Below are positions 1-5,583 of a stretch of DNA of 6,269 nt, in pieces. The DNA is from Planctomycetaceae bacterium (GTDB taxonomy: Bacteria; Planctomycetota; Planctomycetia; Pirellulales; Pirellulaceae), in the NCBI GenBank assembly GCA_007129635.1, contig SKVE01000287.1, forward strand, positions 1 to 6,269. Direction: 5' to 3'. The translations under genes were made by a program, and so were the position numbers. Each line of letters starts with the position of its first letter. Position 1 is the first letter of the stretch. A model generated the notes under the pieces. The model did no database searches. It was not told the origin of the DNA and saw nothing but the letters and a program-made list of their open reading frames with translations.

Positions 1-527
1 GAACACCTGGCGTGATCTGGCTGGGGACTGGCTGGCGCTGAAGCCACTCGCCTGGGGGGCAATGCCTCCCGATGCTCAGCAGGTTTGCCGCTCGGCGCAG
101 CATCCCTCTTTAACTGCGTTCGTCCGGCGTGCGGCTCGTTCACTGACGCTTCCGGTTTCCCTTCGCCGACCAATCGGGATGGTGGATGTGCTTGCCGGCC
201 GATGGTTGATTTCGGCGGGTTCTCCTGCGGCTCGTCCACCGCCGAGTTGGCAAGTTCGGAGGCGAGCTTGGCGGCCAGTGAGACTTCGATTTCGACGCCT
301 TCGGCATCCCGAGTACGGGCTGCTTCGATCTCGCCGGCTCGCAGGAATTCGCACAGGATCCGCGATCGCTGATCGTCCGTCAGCGACTCACGATCGACCG
401 ATATTGCTCGCAGGCATGCGACGGCTTCGCCTCCGATCGATTTCAGCAGGGCATCCGAGGTCGGATCCTCCAACGATGCGATCAGCATGGCGGCTTTGCG
501 GAGCGATTCGTCCTGCGTTGTCATCAT
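1..527 (-). CDS. fliG: FliG flagellar motor switch protein, N-terminal part (runs off left edge)
   Basis: FliG sits under the MS ring and couples stator force to rotor rotation and switching. The start ATG (527-525) overlaps the fliF stop as ATGA; a second ATG follows at once. About 175 codons stay open to the window edge. Residues 8-92 resemble the FliG N-terminal domain, which binds the FliF tail: LRKAAMLIASLEDPTSDALL, then a helix ending in RSRILCEFLRAGE. Residues ~95-175 are Pro-, Ala- and charge-rich and look disordered. In typical FliG the middle armadillo domain begins near residue 100, so this linker is unusually long. The middle and C-terminal (torque) domains would lie beyond position 1. 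The identity rests on the N-domain pattern and the position directly behind fliF. The alternative is a FliG-like protein with only the N-domain. Confidence 0.75.
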   Translation of the reverse strand, partial: MMTTQDESLRKAAMLIASLEDPTSDALLKSIGGEAVACLRAISVDRESLTDDQRSRILCEFLRAGEIEAARTRDAEGVEIEVSLAAKLASELANSAVDEPQENPPKSTIGRQAHPPSRLVGEGKPEASVNEPHAGRTQLKRDAAPSGKPAEHREALPPRRVASAPASPQPDHARC

Positions 528-1948
528 GCGGCTCGGTTCATCCATTGTTTCAAGACCTGGGCGGCGATCGCGGGATCTTCCTGGACCATCCGACTGACCT
601 GCTGCTGAAGTTCGGGCAGAGAGGCTGTTGATCGGGCATCACGGTCGTTCGGTGCTGGAACGAATCGGCTCGAATCGTTGTCAGGCGAGCGGTGGGCGCC
701 GGCGACTGGATTGCCTCGACGGACTGCTGCACGATGGACCAGGACGTAGACGCTCACAAGAATCATCCCCATTGCCAGGGCCACCCCGATCACGATCAGC
801 CAGAACTCAGACCTTGGACGGGGGGAATCGGCGAGCTGAACCGGATCTGCGGCCATGGCGTCGTGCGCTGTGACCGTGACCCGATGTGCCGTCTTCCAAG
901 CCGGTTCGGCAGGTGGCAGCATGGCATTGACGGCCCGGCTGATCGTGGTGGAAACTTCTTGTTCGATCTGGTGGATCTGTTCTGACGGAGGCGTACCCGC
1001 ACCGTAACGCTGATGCCAGACCCTGCGGAAATAGCTCCGTGGCACATCGATCGATGCCGACACCTGGACGGGTCGGATCGGTGCGGGCATTTCAGCATCG
1101 GGGTGGTGTTTTCGCTGGAGATCGTCCGAAAGTTCGACGAAGTGGGCGTTGACCGAGACCGTCACGTCCGGATACATGTGCAGACGCTGCTCGATCTTCG
1201 TTCGCCATTGATCCTCGACAGCACGCCGGGTCGCAGCCAGGGTGCGAGTCGATGGGCAGGAATCGATCGAAGAGCGGTGTCCAGGATACGCACGGCAGGC
1301 ATTCAGGTCCGTGATCGTCACATTTTCCCGCTGCAAGCCGCTCTTGAAGGCGACCACGGTATCGCGGATCGCTTCAACCTCGTCGATTTCCAAATGACGG
1401 AGCCCGACGGCTTTGACCGCGACCATCGCACGCGACTCGACACGCGGCGGGAAGCCCGGATGGCGAATCTCGTCGTACTGCACGGCCGCGTTCTCGATCC
1501 CGCTCATCTCCGAAACGATCCGGGCCAGCATCTGCTTCTCGCCGCGTTGCAGGCTCTCCCGGTTCTGCTGCCAAGGCATCAACGGATTCGCCTCGGCCAA
1601 TGCGCGTTCGATCGGAGCGTCGAACTTGGCGGGCCAGGCATTTTCGGCATCGACGGCCATCAGGTAGATATCCTGCTGGGCCGCCGGGATTTCGACGATG
1701 CGACCCGTGATCCTGGCACCCTCCAGACGGTGTTTGCGAAAAGCGGCGCTCAGACGAGCGATCTGGGGTTCGGAGAATTCACGGCCGTCCAGCAACGCAA
1801 CGTAATCCTGCGGTGCGCTGCGACCGACCAACAGCCACAGCCCCAAGGCGATCAACAAACCCAGGCTGATACCCACCATTCGGCCGGTTGAGGCCACCGC
1901 CCGCAACCGTTCCACAATCGGCTCGCCCAAGCGGGTGAGACCTTCCAT
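524..1948 (-). CDS. fliF: FliF flagellar MS-ring protein
   Basis: FliF forms the inner-membrane MS ring, the base on which the flagellar rotor and export gate assemble. The protein has 474 residues against about 550 in enterobacteria. A transmembrane helix at residues 23-42 is followed by YscJ/FliF ring-building motifs: about 47-110 (QDYVALLDGREFSEPQIARL) and 128-215 (a QRGEKQMLARIVSEMSGIENA segment, then VAVKAVGLRHLEIDEVEAIRD). A third, shorter ring domain covers about 245-362. A second transmembrane helix lies at 382-404, and the cytoplasmic tail ends in a FliG-binding signature at 443-474 (LPELQQQVSRMVQEDP, then AAQVLKQWM). The ATG at 1948 has a GGGAG Shine-Dalgarno sequence 8 nt upstream. 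The gene lies 47 bp behind the GHKL-like gene and overlaps fliG by ATGA, so the three are probably one operon. The short third domain suggests a reduced beta-collar (inference). Confidence 0.93.
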   Translation of the reverse strand: MEGLTRLGEPIVERLRAVASTGRMVGISLGLLIALGLWLLVGRSAPQDYVALLDGREFSEPQIARLSAAFRKHRLEGARITGRIVEIPAAQQDIYLMAVDAENAWPAKFDAPIERALAEANPLMPWQQNRESLQRGEKQMLARIVSEMSGIENAAVQYDEIRHPGFPPRVESRAMVAVKAVGLRHLEIDEVEAIRDTVVAFKSGLQRENVTITDLNACRAYPGHRSSIDSCPSTRTLAATRRAVEDQWRTKIEQRLHMYPDVTVSVNAHFVELSDDLQRKHHPDAEMPAPIRPVQVSASIDVPRSYFRRVWHQRYGAGTPPSEQIHQIEQEVSTTISRAVNAMLPPAEPAWKTAHRVTVTAHDAMAADPVQLADSPRPRSEFWLIVIGVALAMGMILVSVYVLVHRAAVRRGNPVAGAHRSPDNDSSRFVPAPNDRDARSTASLPELQQQVSRMVQEDPAIAAQVLKQWMNRAA

Positions 1949-1956
1949 CCAGGGTA

Positions 1957-1961
1957 CTCCC
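1957..1961 (-). promoter_or_regulatory. Ribosome binding site of fliF
   Basis: GGGAG on the minus strand, 8 nt before the ATG at 1948. It supports that start over the GTG/TTG codons further downstream. Confidence 0.65.
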
Positions 1962-1995
1962 GTCGTCGTTCAGCAGAAGAAGTGAATTGATCGCA

Positions 1996-2490
1996 TCAGG
2001 CGGCTCGCCGAGATTCCGAATCCGGAGCGTCCGGGTGCCGCAACTGCAGGAGGTAGGCCCGAGTCCCATCGGCGCATTCGCGGATCTGTAAATGGACGTC
2101 CTCGGCTGCTAGCATGCGTCGGACGTCGTCCAGACGCTGCCCTGCTGCGCTGCTTACGCGGGCACTGACGTCGGACGACGACAGAATGGCCGCATCGCCC
2201 TCGGCGAATTCGACATCGACGCCCTGGTCGTCTTGATAGGCCGTCACAATCACGTTTCCTCCAGGCGATGTGGCATCGACGGCCAATGTCATCAGGTGCC
2301 AAAAGACCTGACGCATCCGCGAACGCTGGGCTGTCACCATCGCGTACGGCGGAGCGTCGACTTCGATCTGCACCCCCCGACGCAGCGCGTATATCTCCAG
2401 CCGCTCGGCTACCTCCTGAAGTTCATCGCTCACATCAAACGAGGGACGCTCGGCCCCCGCTCCGTTTCGGAAGGGCAAAAAGGTATCCAT
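1996..2490 (-). CDS. Small GHKL/HATPase-like protein with degenerate ATP-binding boxes, upstream of fliF
   Basis: The protein has 164 residues and no transmembrane segment or signal peptide. Residues 18-155 follow the order of a histidine-kinase ATPase domain: an N-box-like helix at 58-78 (RMRQVFWHLMTLAVDATSPG, then G), a strand (NVIVTAYQDDQGVDVEF), a late helix (GQRLDDVRRMLAAEDVHLQI) and a terminal GTRAYLLQL strand. The two N-box asparagines that bind Mg-ATP in active kinases are replaced (His65, Leu69), and the DxGxG loop is reduced to FAEGDAAI. No phospho-acceptor His domain precedes it, so it is probably not a working kinase. I chose the ATG at 2490, which has GGGGAA just upstream. The frame stays open to an ATG at 2742, but that extension does not look like protein. 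It is probably co-transcribed with fliF. A protein-binding or anti-sigma-like role is possible but unproven. Confidence 0.72.
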   Translation of the reverse strand: MDTFLPFRNGAGAERPSFDVSDELQEVAERLEIYALRRGVQIEVDAPPYAMVTAQRSRMRQVFWHLMTLAVDATSPGGNVIVTAYQDDQGVDVEFAEGDAAILSSSDVSARVSSAAGQRLDDVRRMLAAEDVHLQIRECADGTRAYLLQLRHPDAPDSESRRAA

Positions 2491-2574
2491 GACTGGTTCC
2501 CCGCTTCGGAGAGTCTGCAAGGGGTCGTTCCACCAAAGGCACGTCAGCGCGCCTGCGCCAACGCGCCGAAGCTT

Positions 2575-2630
2575 GTACTCAAAATCGGAGGAAGTTGTCA
2601 ACTCCGTTTTATTAGCCGCGTTCTGAGTAC
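2575..2630. promoter_or_regulatory. Nested inverted repeats, possible leader hairpin or bidirectional terminator
   Basis: A CGGAG/CTCCG stem (2586-2606) is flanked by AAAAT on the left and TTTTATT on the right, so either strand could form a hairpin next to a U-rich tract. Outside it lies a second perfect 7-bp pair, GTACTCA (2575-2581) and TGAGTAC (2624-2630). Read on the minus strand it would lie in the 5' leader of the GHKL-fliF-fliG transcript if that promoter is further right. Function is unproven. Confidence 0.3.
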
Positions 2631-2685
2631 TCGGCGCTGCCGGAATAACGCCTCTCGTACGATCTGCAGAATTTTCTCTTGTTGG

Positions 2686-2715
2686 ATTACATAACCTGGA
2701 TCGATTGCGTATAAT
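2686..2715 (+). promoter_or_regulatory. Possible sigma-70-type promoter toward the ArsR-type gene
   Basis: A perfect TATAAT at 2710-2715 with ATTACA (4 of 6 to TTGACA) 18 bp upstream at 2686-2691. It would give a leader of about 235 nt before the ATG at 2958. The -35 match is modest, and planctomycete promoters often differ from the consensus. Confidence 0.3.
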
Positions 2716-2888
2716 CGCTGGTGATGCAGGGAAGAAAACCACCTGAGTCGCAATTTCACCTCATTCGAGGGGCTTTTGGTGGGATTTGCTCATGGAGGCT
2801 TTGTTTTAAGGGCACCCCACATTTCTGGGTGCTTCCAAATCGAAAAAAAAGCGAATTCGCGTAGCGTAGAAACATCCTGAACGCTGAT

Positions 2889-2910
2889 GTTCGATCAACA
2901 CGCGTCGAAC
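2889..2910. promoter_or_regulatory. Inverted repeat, candidate operator of the ArsR-type regulator
   Basis: GTTCGA-N10-TCGAAC, perfect 6-bp arms, 47 bp before the ATG at 2958. ArsR-family dimers usually bind inverted repeats at their own promoters, so this is a reasonable autoregulatory site, but nothing in the sequence proves it. Confidence 0.3.
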
Positions 2911-2933
2911 GGAGTTACCAGGGAAACATTCTA

Positions 2934-2946
2934 CTCGCGTCGCGAG
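2934..2946. promoter_or_regulatory. Palindrome overlapping the ArsR-type gene's ribosome-binding region
   Basis: CTCGCG-T-CGCGAG is a perfect inverted repeat ending 11 nt before the ATG. Its right arm overlaps GAGG (2944-2947), the only Shine-Dalgarno-like sequence for that start. As DNA it could be an operator; as RNA a 5-bp hairpin could mask the ribosome-binding site. Confidence 0.3.
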
Positions 2947-2957
2947 GCCGCCAAACC

Positions 2958-3479
2958 ATGGACCAACAGATGACACAAATTATGAATTCTCATTGGACAA
3001 ACGCGACAGAATCGCTCGCGAGCGGGATTCCGAGCGTCCCGGTAGCCCCGCTCGCAATGGACCGGAGTGACGTGGCGGACGATGTGGCGGACGATGTGGC
3101 GGACGATGTGGCGGACGATGTGGCGGACGATGTGGCGGACGATGTGGCGGACGACACGGCAAAGGACTTGGCTGAACTATTCCGCCTGCTTTCGGACGAG
3201 ACGCGTCTGCGGATCTTGCTGTTGTTGCACCGGCGACATGAACTGAATGTTCGTACGTTGTGCCAAGTGCTAGAGCAGAGCCAACCGGCGGTCAGCCACC
3301 ATTTGGCGCTGCTGCGGATCGCGGGTCTGATCGATCGACGCCGGGACGGCAAGCATAACTATTACCGGGTATTGCCTGATCGATTCGCTGAGTTTATTGG
3401 CATGATCTTCTCGGTGGTTCCTGGCAGCGACCAGCAAATCCGTATCGAAGATCTTGTGCTGACGTTGACCCACGCTTGA
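2958..3479 (+). CDS. ArsR/SmtB-type winged-helix regulator with an acidic VADD-repeat N-terminus
   Basis: A dimeric DNA-binding repressor type, 173 residues. Residues 70-150 are a classic ArsR winged helix: LAELFRLLSDETRLRILLLL, then ELNVRTLCQVL, recognition helix QSQPAVSHHLALLR (108-121) and the wing with RRRDGKHNYYRV. The metal-binding ELCVCDLC box of arsenic and cadmium sensors is not conserved; here it reads ELNVRTLC with one cysteine (Cys102), so a metal ligand is doubtful. Residues 1-38 are poorly structured, and residues 39-66 are seven VADD units (14 Asp), followed by a degenerate TAKD unit. The first ATG (2958) has a weak GAGG 10 nt upstream; ATG codons at 2970, 2982 and 3057 and the GTG of each repeat are alternative starts. 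It is divergent from the flagellar block and closed by a strong terminator. Its target genes are unknown. Confidence 0.88.
   Translation: MDQQMTQIMNSHWTNATESLASGIPSVPVAPLAMDRSDVADDVADDVADDVADDVADDVADDVADDTAKDLAELFRLLSDETRLRILLLLHRRHELNVRTLCQVLEQSQPAVSHHLALLRIAGLIDRRRDGKHNYYRVLPDRFAEFIGMIFSVVPGSDQQIRIEDLVLTLTHA
3072..3155 (+). repeat. 12-bp tandem repeat, seven copies, in frame
   Basis: Unit GTGGCGGACGAT, six identical copies followed by one that differs only in its last base (GAC). The next 12 bp (ACGGCAAAGGAC) look like an eroded eighth unit. Each unit encodes Val-Ala-Asp-Asp. Because 12 is a multiple of 3, gain or loss of units keeps the reading frame. The near-perfect identity, including third positions, points to recent expansion by slippage. 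Confidence 0.95.
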
Positions 3480-3492
3480 CCTGGGTGTTCAT

Positions 3493-3529
3493 ACGGGTGT
3501 CAAGACCAATGTCTTTGATCCCGTTTTTT
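3493..3529 (+). terminator. Intrinsic terminator of the ArsR-type gene
   Basis: Begins 14 nt after the stop. The outer stem ACGGG/CCCGT (3493-3497 with 3520-3524) encloses TCA/TGA and AGAC/GTCT around a CAAT loop, with small internal bulges. About 12 pairs in total, followed at once by a T run to 3529. This separates the regulator from the flavoprotein gene downstream. Confidence 0.75.
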
Positions 3530-3571
3530 CCCCTAACTTCACGGCGAACGATGGGCCCCGAATCCTCGCCG

Positions 3572-3583
3572 CTCGCCGGCGAG
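3572..3583. promoter_or_regulatory. 12-bp palindrome in the gap before the flavoprotein gene
   Basis: CTCGCCGGCGAG, perfect. It shares CTCGC/GCGAG half-sites with the palindrome at 2934-2946 and with CGCTCGCGAGCG at 3013-3024. It could be an operator for the neighbouring regulator, or chance in GC-rich DNA. The rest of 3530-3766 shows no gene and no clear promoter. Confidence 0.22.
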
Positions 3584-3753
3584 ATCGTTAGGTCTTCCGG
3601 CCGCGAACGGGGGTTCTGGATCGGCTACCAGGGCTGCTGCGGAACAAGACAAAATCCGCTCAACGTACCTGCCGGGGCTGGCAACTCGGGAAAATCAAGC
3701 GCATCATACGGGGCATGTGGAGCCTTTACACTCGATTTCCCAGACCTTGATTC

Positions 3754-3758
3754 AGGAG
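3754..3758 (+). promoter_or_regulatory. Ribosome binding site of the flavoprotein gene
   Basis: AGGAG, 8 nt before the ATG at 3767. It fixes the start. The same frame is open upstream to 3476, but that extension runs through the terminator and has no protein-like character. Confidence 0.8.
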
Positions 3759-3766
3759 ACCCATCG

Positions 3767-4450
3767 ATGAACCCGACTCAGTCCAGACGCCGATTCTTGA
3801 CCGTCGCCGGCGCCAGCGCTGCGGCGTTGGCAGCCACTTCCCAATCCCACGCGGAACAGGCGGCTACCAAGACGAAGATCGTGGCCGTGTCGTGCAGTCC
3901 GCGGAAAGGGATGACGACGGCGACGGGTTTAAGCGTGTGCCTGCAGGCTGCCAAAGAAGTGGACCCCGAGCGGATCGATACCGAGCTGATCGAACTGGCC
4001 GGATTGAGCATCCCGTGGGAACCGTCGGTCGGCATCGCGCTGGAAGAGGGCCGCAAGGACGATTTCCCCGCCGTCGCCGACAAACTGGCAGACCCGGCTG
4101 TCCAGGCGATCGTGATCGGAACCCCCGTCTACTACGCTAGTATGTCGGCTTTGTGCAAGTCGTTCCTGGATCGCTTTGGCATGTTCCGTCGCCAGGACTT
4201 CGCGATGGCGGGAAAAATCGGCGCTGTGCTGGCGGTCGGGGGAGCGCGCAGCGGAGGCCAGGAGCTGACGATCCAATCGGTCCAGACCGTGCTGCTGTGT
4301 CAGGAAATGATCGTCGTCGGTGAGGGAAGACCAACAGGACATTTCGGCGCCCGTCTGTGGAACCGCAACGATGATGTTCTGGAGGACGAATTCGGGATCT
4401 CCACCGCCCAGAACCTGGGGCGCCGTCTGGCCCAGATGCTGCTGAGCTAA
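3767..4450 (+). CDS. Tat-exported NADPH-dependent FMN reductase-like flavoprotein
   Basis: The protein has 227 residues. Residues 6-11 (SRRRFL) are a twin-arginine motif, followed by an Ala-rich hydrophobic stretch and a likely signal cleavage after SHA (residue 29), so it should fold with its cofactor and then be exported. The mature part is a flavodoxin fold of the NADPH-dependent FMN reductase family: first strand and phosphate loop KIVAVSCSPRKGMTTATG (37-54), then AIVIGTPVYYASMSALCKSF (114-133) with the LDR motif, and GKIGAVLAVGGARSGGQE (149-166) near the isoalloxazine site. Iron-sulfur flavoproteins of this fold carry a cysteine cluster between the first strand and GTPVYY; here that segment reads IPWEPSVGIALEEGRKDDF with no cysteine, so no Fe-S cluster is expected. 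The substrate is unknown. The membrane-protein gene follows after 41 bp, probably in the same transcript. Confidence 0.86.
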   Translation: MNPTQSRRRFLTVAGASAAALAATSQSHAEQAATKTKIVAVSCSPRKGMTTATGLSVCLQAAKEVDPERIDTELIELAGLSIPWEPSVGIALEEGRKDDFPAVADKLADPAVQAIVIGTPVYYASMSALCKSFLDRFGMFRRQDFAMAGKIGAVLAVGGARSGGQELTIQSVQTVLLCQEMIVVGEGRPTGHFGARLWNRNDDVLEDEFGISTAQNLGRRLAQMLLS

Positions 4451-4491
4451 GTGCACCGCGCATTGGCAGATTCACGACGCGGGGACTTGTC

Positions 4492-5136
4492 ATGTCGATG
4501 ACGGTCATGCTGTTGTTCAACGTGCCGATCGCCCAGGCACCCAACGCGACGGACATCCCGTCTGCGGTCTGGGTGTCCCGAGTGCTTTGGGGATGGCTGG
4601 CCTTGGTCTCCATCCTCGGCCTGATCCTGTTGCTGCGGCGCGGCATCCCAGGTTGGGCGGGGGTATTGGCCGGTCTGGTCCAGGCTGCGGGCACGCTAGG
4701 TGCGATCCTGCTGATGCGCATCACGATCAGCCAAGATGTCATGCTGGCGGCGCTGACGATTTCTGTGCTGGCCATCATCGCCAACGTCTTGGCATGCGAA
4801 GCGGTGCTTGGGGACCGGCCCACTGTGCGCGCCGATCGATCTGCCAGCCGTTGGCGATTCCTGCTGACCTTTGGCTTGGTTACCCTGATCTTCGGCGGCT
4901 TGTTCCTTTCGGCGGTCATCGCGTACATGGTGGGTGGCCTGATCCGCAACGTGGCCGCTGCCATCTGGCTAGGCAGTCTCGCGGCCCTGCTGACCACATC
5001 GATCGTCCTGGTCGTCCTGCTGGCGATCGTTGCCATCGGGCGCCGTGGCGCGGGTCAGAATGGATGGCATCTTTTCCGCCGTCGTCCCTCAGCGGATGGC
5101 GACAGAACGCCCAACGTTGCCAAAAGATCCCCATAG
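4492..5136 (+). CDS. Multi-pass membrane protein of unknown function
   Basis: The protein has 214 residues, and I do not recognise a family. About five hydrophobic segments are visible, near residues 27-48, 56-77, 84-107, 122-147 and 153-183. Arg-rich loops at 49-50 and 110-122 and a basic, polar tail (184-214, RRGAGQNGWHLFRRR) suggest a cytoplasmic C-terminus by the positive-inside rule. No catalytic motif stands out. The ATG at 4492 has GGGGAC just upstream; a second ATG at 4498 is an alternative start. It lies 41 bp after the flavoprotein gene. The MIT-AAA stub starts 12 bp after its stop in the same frame, so coupled translation is likely and the two products may have worked together (inference). 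Confidence 0.72.
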   Translation: MSMTVMLLFNVPIAQAPNATDIPSAVWVSRVLWGWLALVSILGLILLLRRGIPGWAGVLAGLVQAAGTLGAILLMRITISQDVMLAALTISVLAIIANVLACEAVLGDRPTVRADRSASRWRFLLTFGLVTLIFGGLFLSAVIAYMVGGLIRNVAAAIWLGSLAALLTTSIVLVVLLAIVAIGRRGAGQNGWHLFRRRPSADGDRTPNVAKRSP

Positions 5137-5148
5137 AACCATGGCTGC

Positions 5149-5583
5149 GTGGTCGAGCTGATCGACGCCGGCAACGGGGCGCTGGGCCGACACGACCGGC
5201 AAGCCGCGGTGGTCAGCTACGCTCGAGCCAGCGAGTTGCTGTTCCAGAAAGCGGCGGCGACGACGCAGTACGACCAGAAACTTCGGCTAGCCCAGCGGGC
5301 TGGTCAATTGCTGGATTCGGTGCGTGCCCTGAAAAGCGAACAAGGCCAGCGGTCGGCTCAGCCGGAATCGGATACGGTTTTGGCACGTCCCGCTGAGGCC
5401 GCAGCCGCTGATTCCCCTGCCGTCGCGGCTCCTTGCGTCACGACTGACGTCACGTTCGCCGACATCGCGGGGTTGGACGAGGTCAAAGAGATGTTGCGGT
5501 TGCGGATGATCTACCCGGCCCGCAATCCGCAGGCGCTCAGCCGCTACGGGCTCTCCATGGGCGGCGAACCGCGTGCCAAATGA
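5149..5583 (+). pseudogene. Truncated MIT-domain AAA ATPase (Vps4-like), cut before Walker A
   Basis: The frame has 144 codons. Residues 1-64 resemble an MIT (microtubule interacting and transport) three-helix bundle: VELIDAGNGALGRHDRQAAV, then YARASELLFQKAA and LRLAQRAGQLLDSVRALK. Residues 65-98 are an Ala/Pro linker. Residues 99-139 are the start of a meiotic-clade AAA domain: VTFADIAGLDEVKEMLRLRM, then IYPARNPQALSRYGLSMGG. In intact relatives the next residues are GxLLYGPPGTGKT; here the frame ends with EPRAK and a stop. Walker A, Walker B and the arginine fingers are absent from all frames downstream in this window, so it cannot hydrolyse ATP. The break is near 5565, beside mobile-element remnants. 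The start is taken as GTG 5149. An ATG at 5141 is in another frame and stops after six codons, so a small 5' lesion is possible. Family knowledge: MIT-AAA enzymes such as Vps4 and CdvC remodel membrane polymers. Confidence 0.72.

Larger units (their letters stand above)
2491..2957. other. Divergent intergenic region between flagellar block and ArsR-type gene
   Basis: About 467 bp, less GC-rich than its neighbours and without a convincing gene. Long frames cross part of it, but their translations are Arg/Cys/Ser-rich and match nothing. It must hold promoters for both directions. Visible elements are nested inverted repeats (2575-2630), a TATAAT box (2710-2715), a GCACCC/GGGTGC hairpin (2812-2832), an A8 run (2843-2850), a 10-bp palindrome (2851-2860), GTTCGA-N10-TCGAAC (2889-2910) and CTCGCG-T-CGCGAG just before the arsR-type start. 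Confidence 0.7.

Noticed and set aside
361..370. GCGATCGC and the many CGATCG sites as a regulatory repeat
   Set aside because: Such hexamers are scattered through coding DNA at irregular spacing and are common in GC-rich genomes.
1013..1891. Plus-strand open frame of 292 codons antisense to fliF
   Set aside because: It lies entirely opposite fliF, which shows clear family motifs. Its translation is rich in Arg, His and Asp with no recognisable domain, as expected of a shadow frame in GC-rich DNA.
2491..2742. N-terminal extension of the GHKL-like protein to ATG 2742
   Set aside because: The composition looks non-coding and it crosses inverted repeats and a promoter-like box; the ATG at 2490 has a better ribosome-binding context.
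2812..2832. GCACCC/GGGTGC hairpin near an A8 run as a terminator
   Set aside because: On the plus strand the hairpin is followed by A, not T; on the minus strand the T run precedes the hairpin. Neither orientation fits an intrinsic terminator.
3072..3155. Tandem repeat as a CRISPR array
   Set aside because: Units are 12 bp, contiguous and without spacers, and they lie in frame within a coding sequence.
3476..3766. Upstream extension of the flavoprotein frame starting at an ATG overlapping the arsR-type stop
   Set aside because: It reads through the intrinsic terminator, lacks protein character, and would bury the twin-arginine signal. The AGGAG site supports ATG 3767.
4137..5036. Minus-strand open frame of 299 codons opposite the flavoprotein and membrane-protein genes
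   Set aside because: Arg/Ser/Pro-rich with no domain, and opposite two genes with good starts and protein-like composition.
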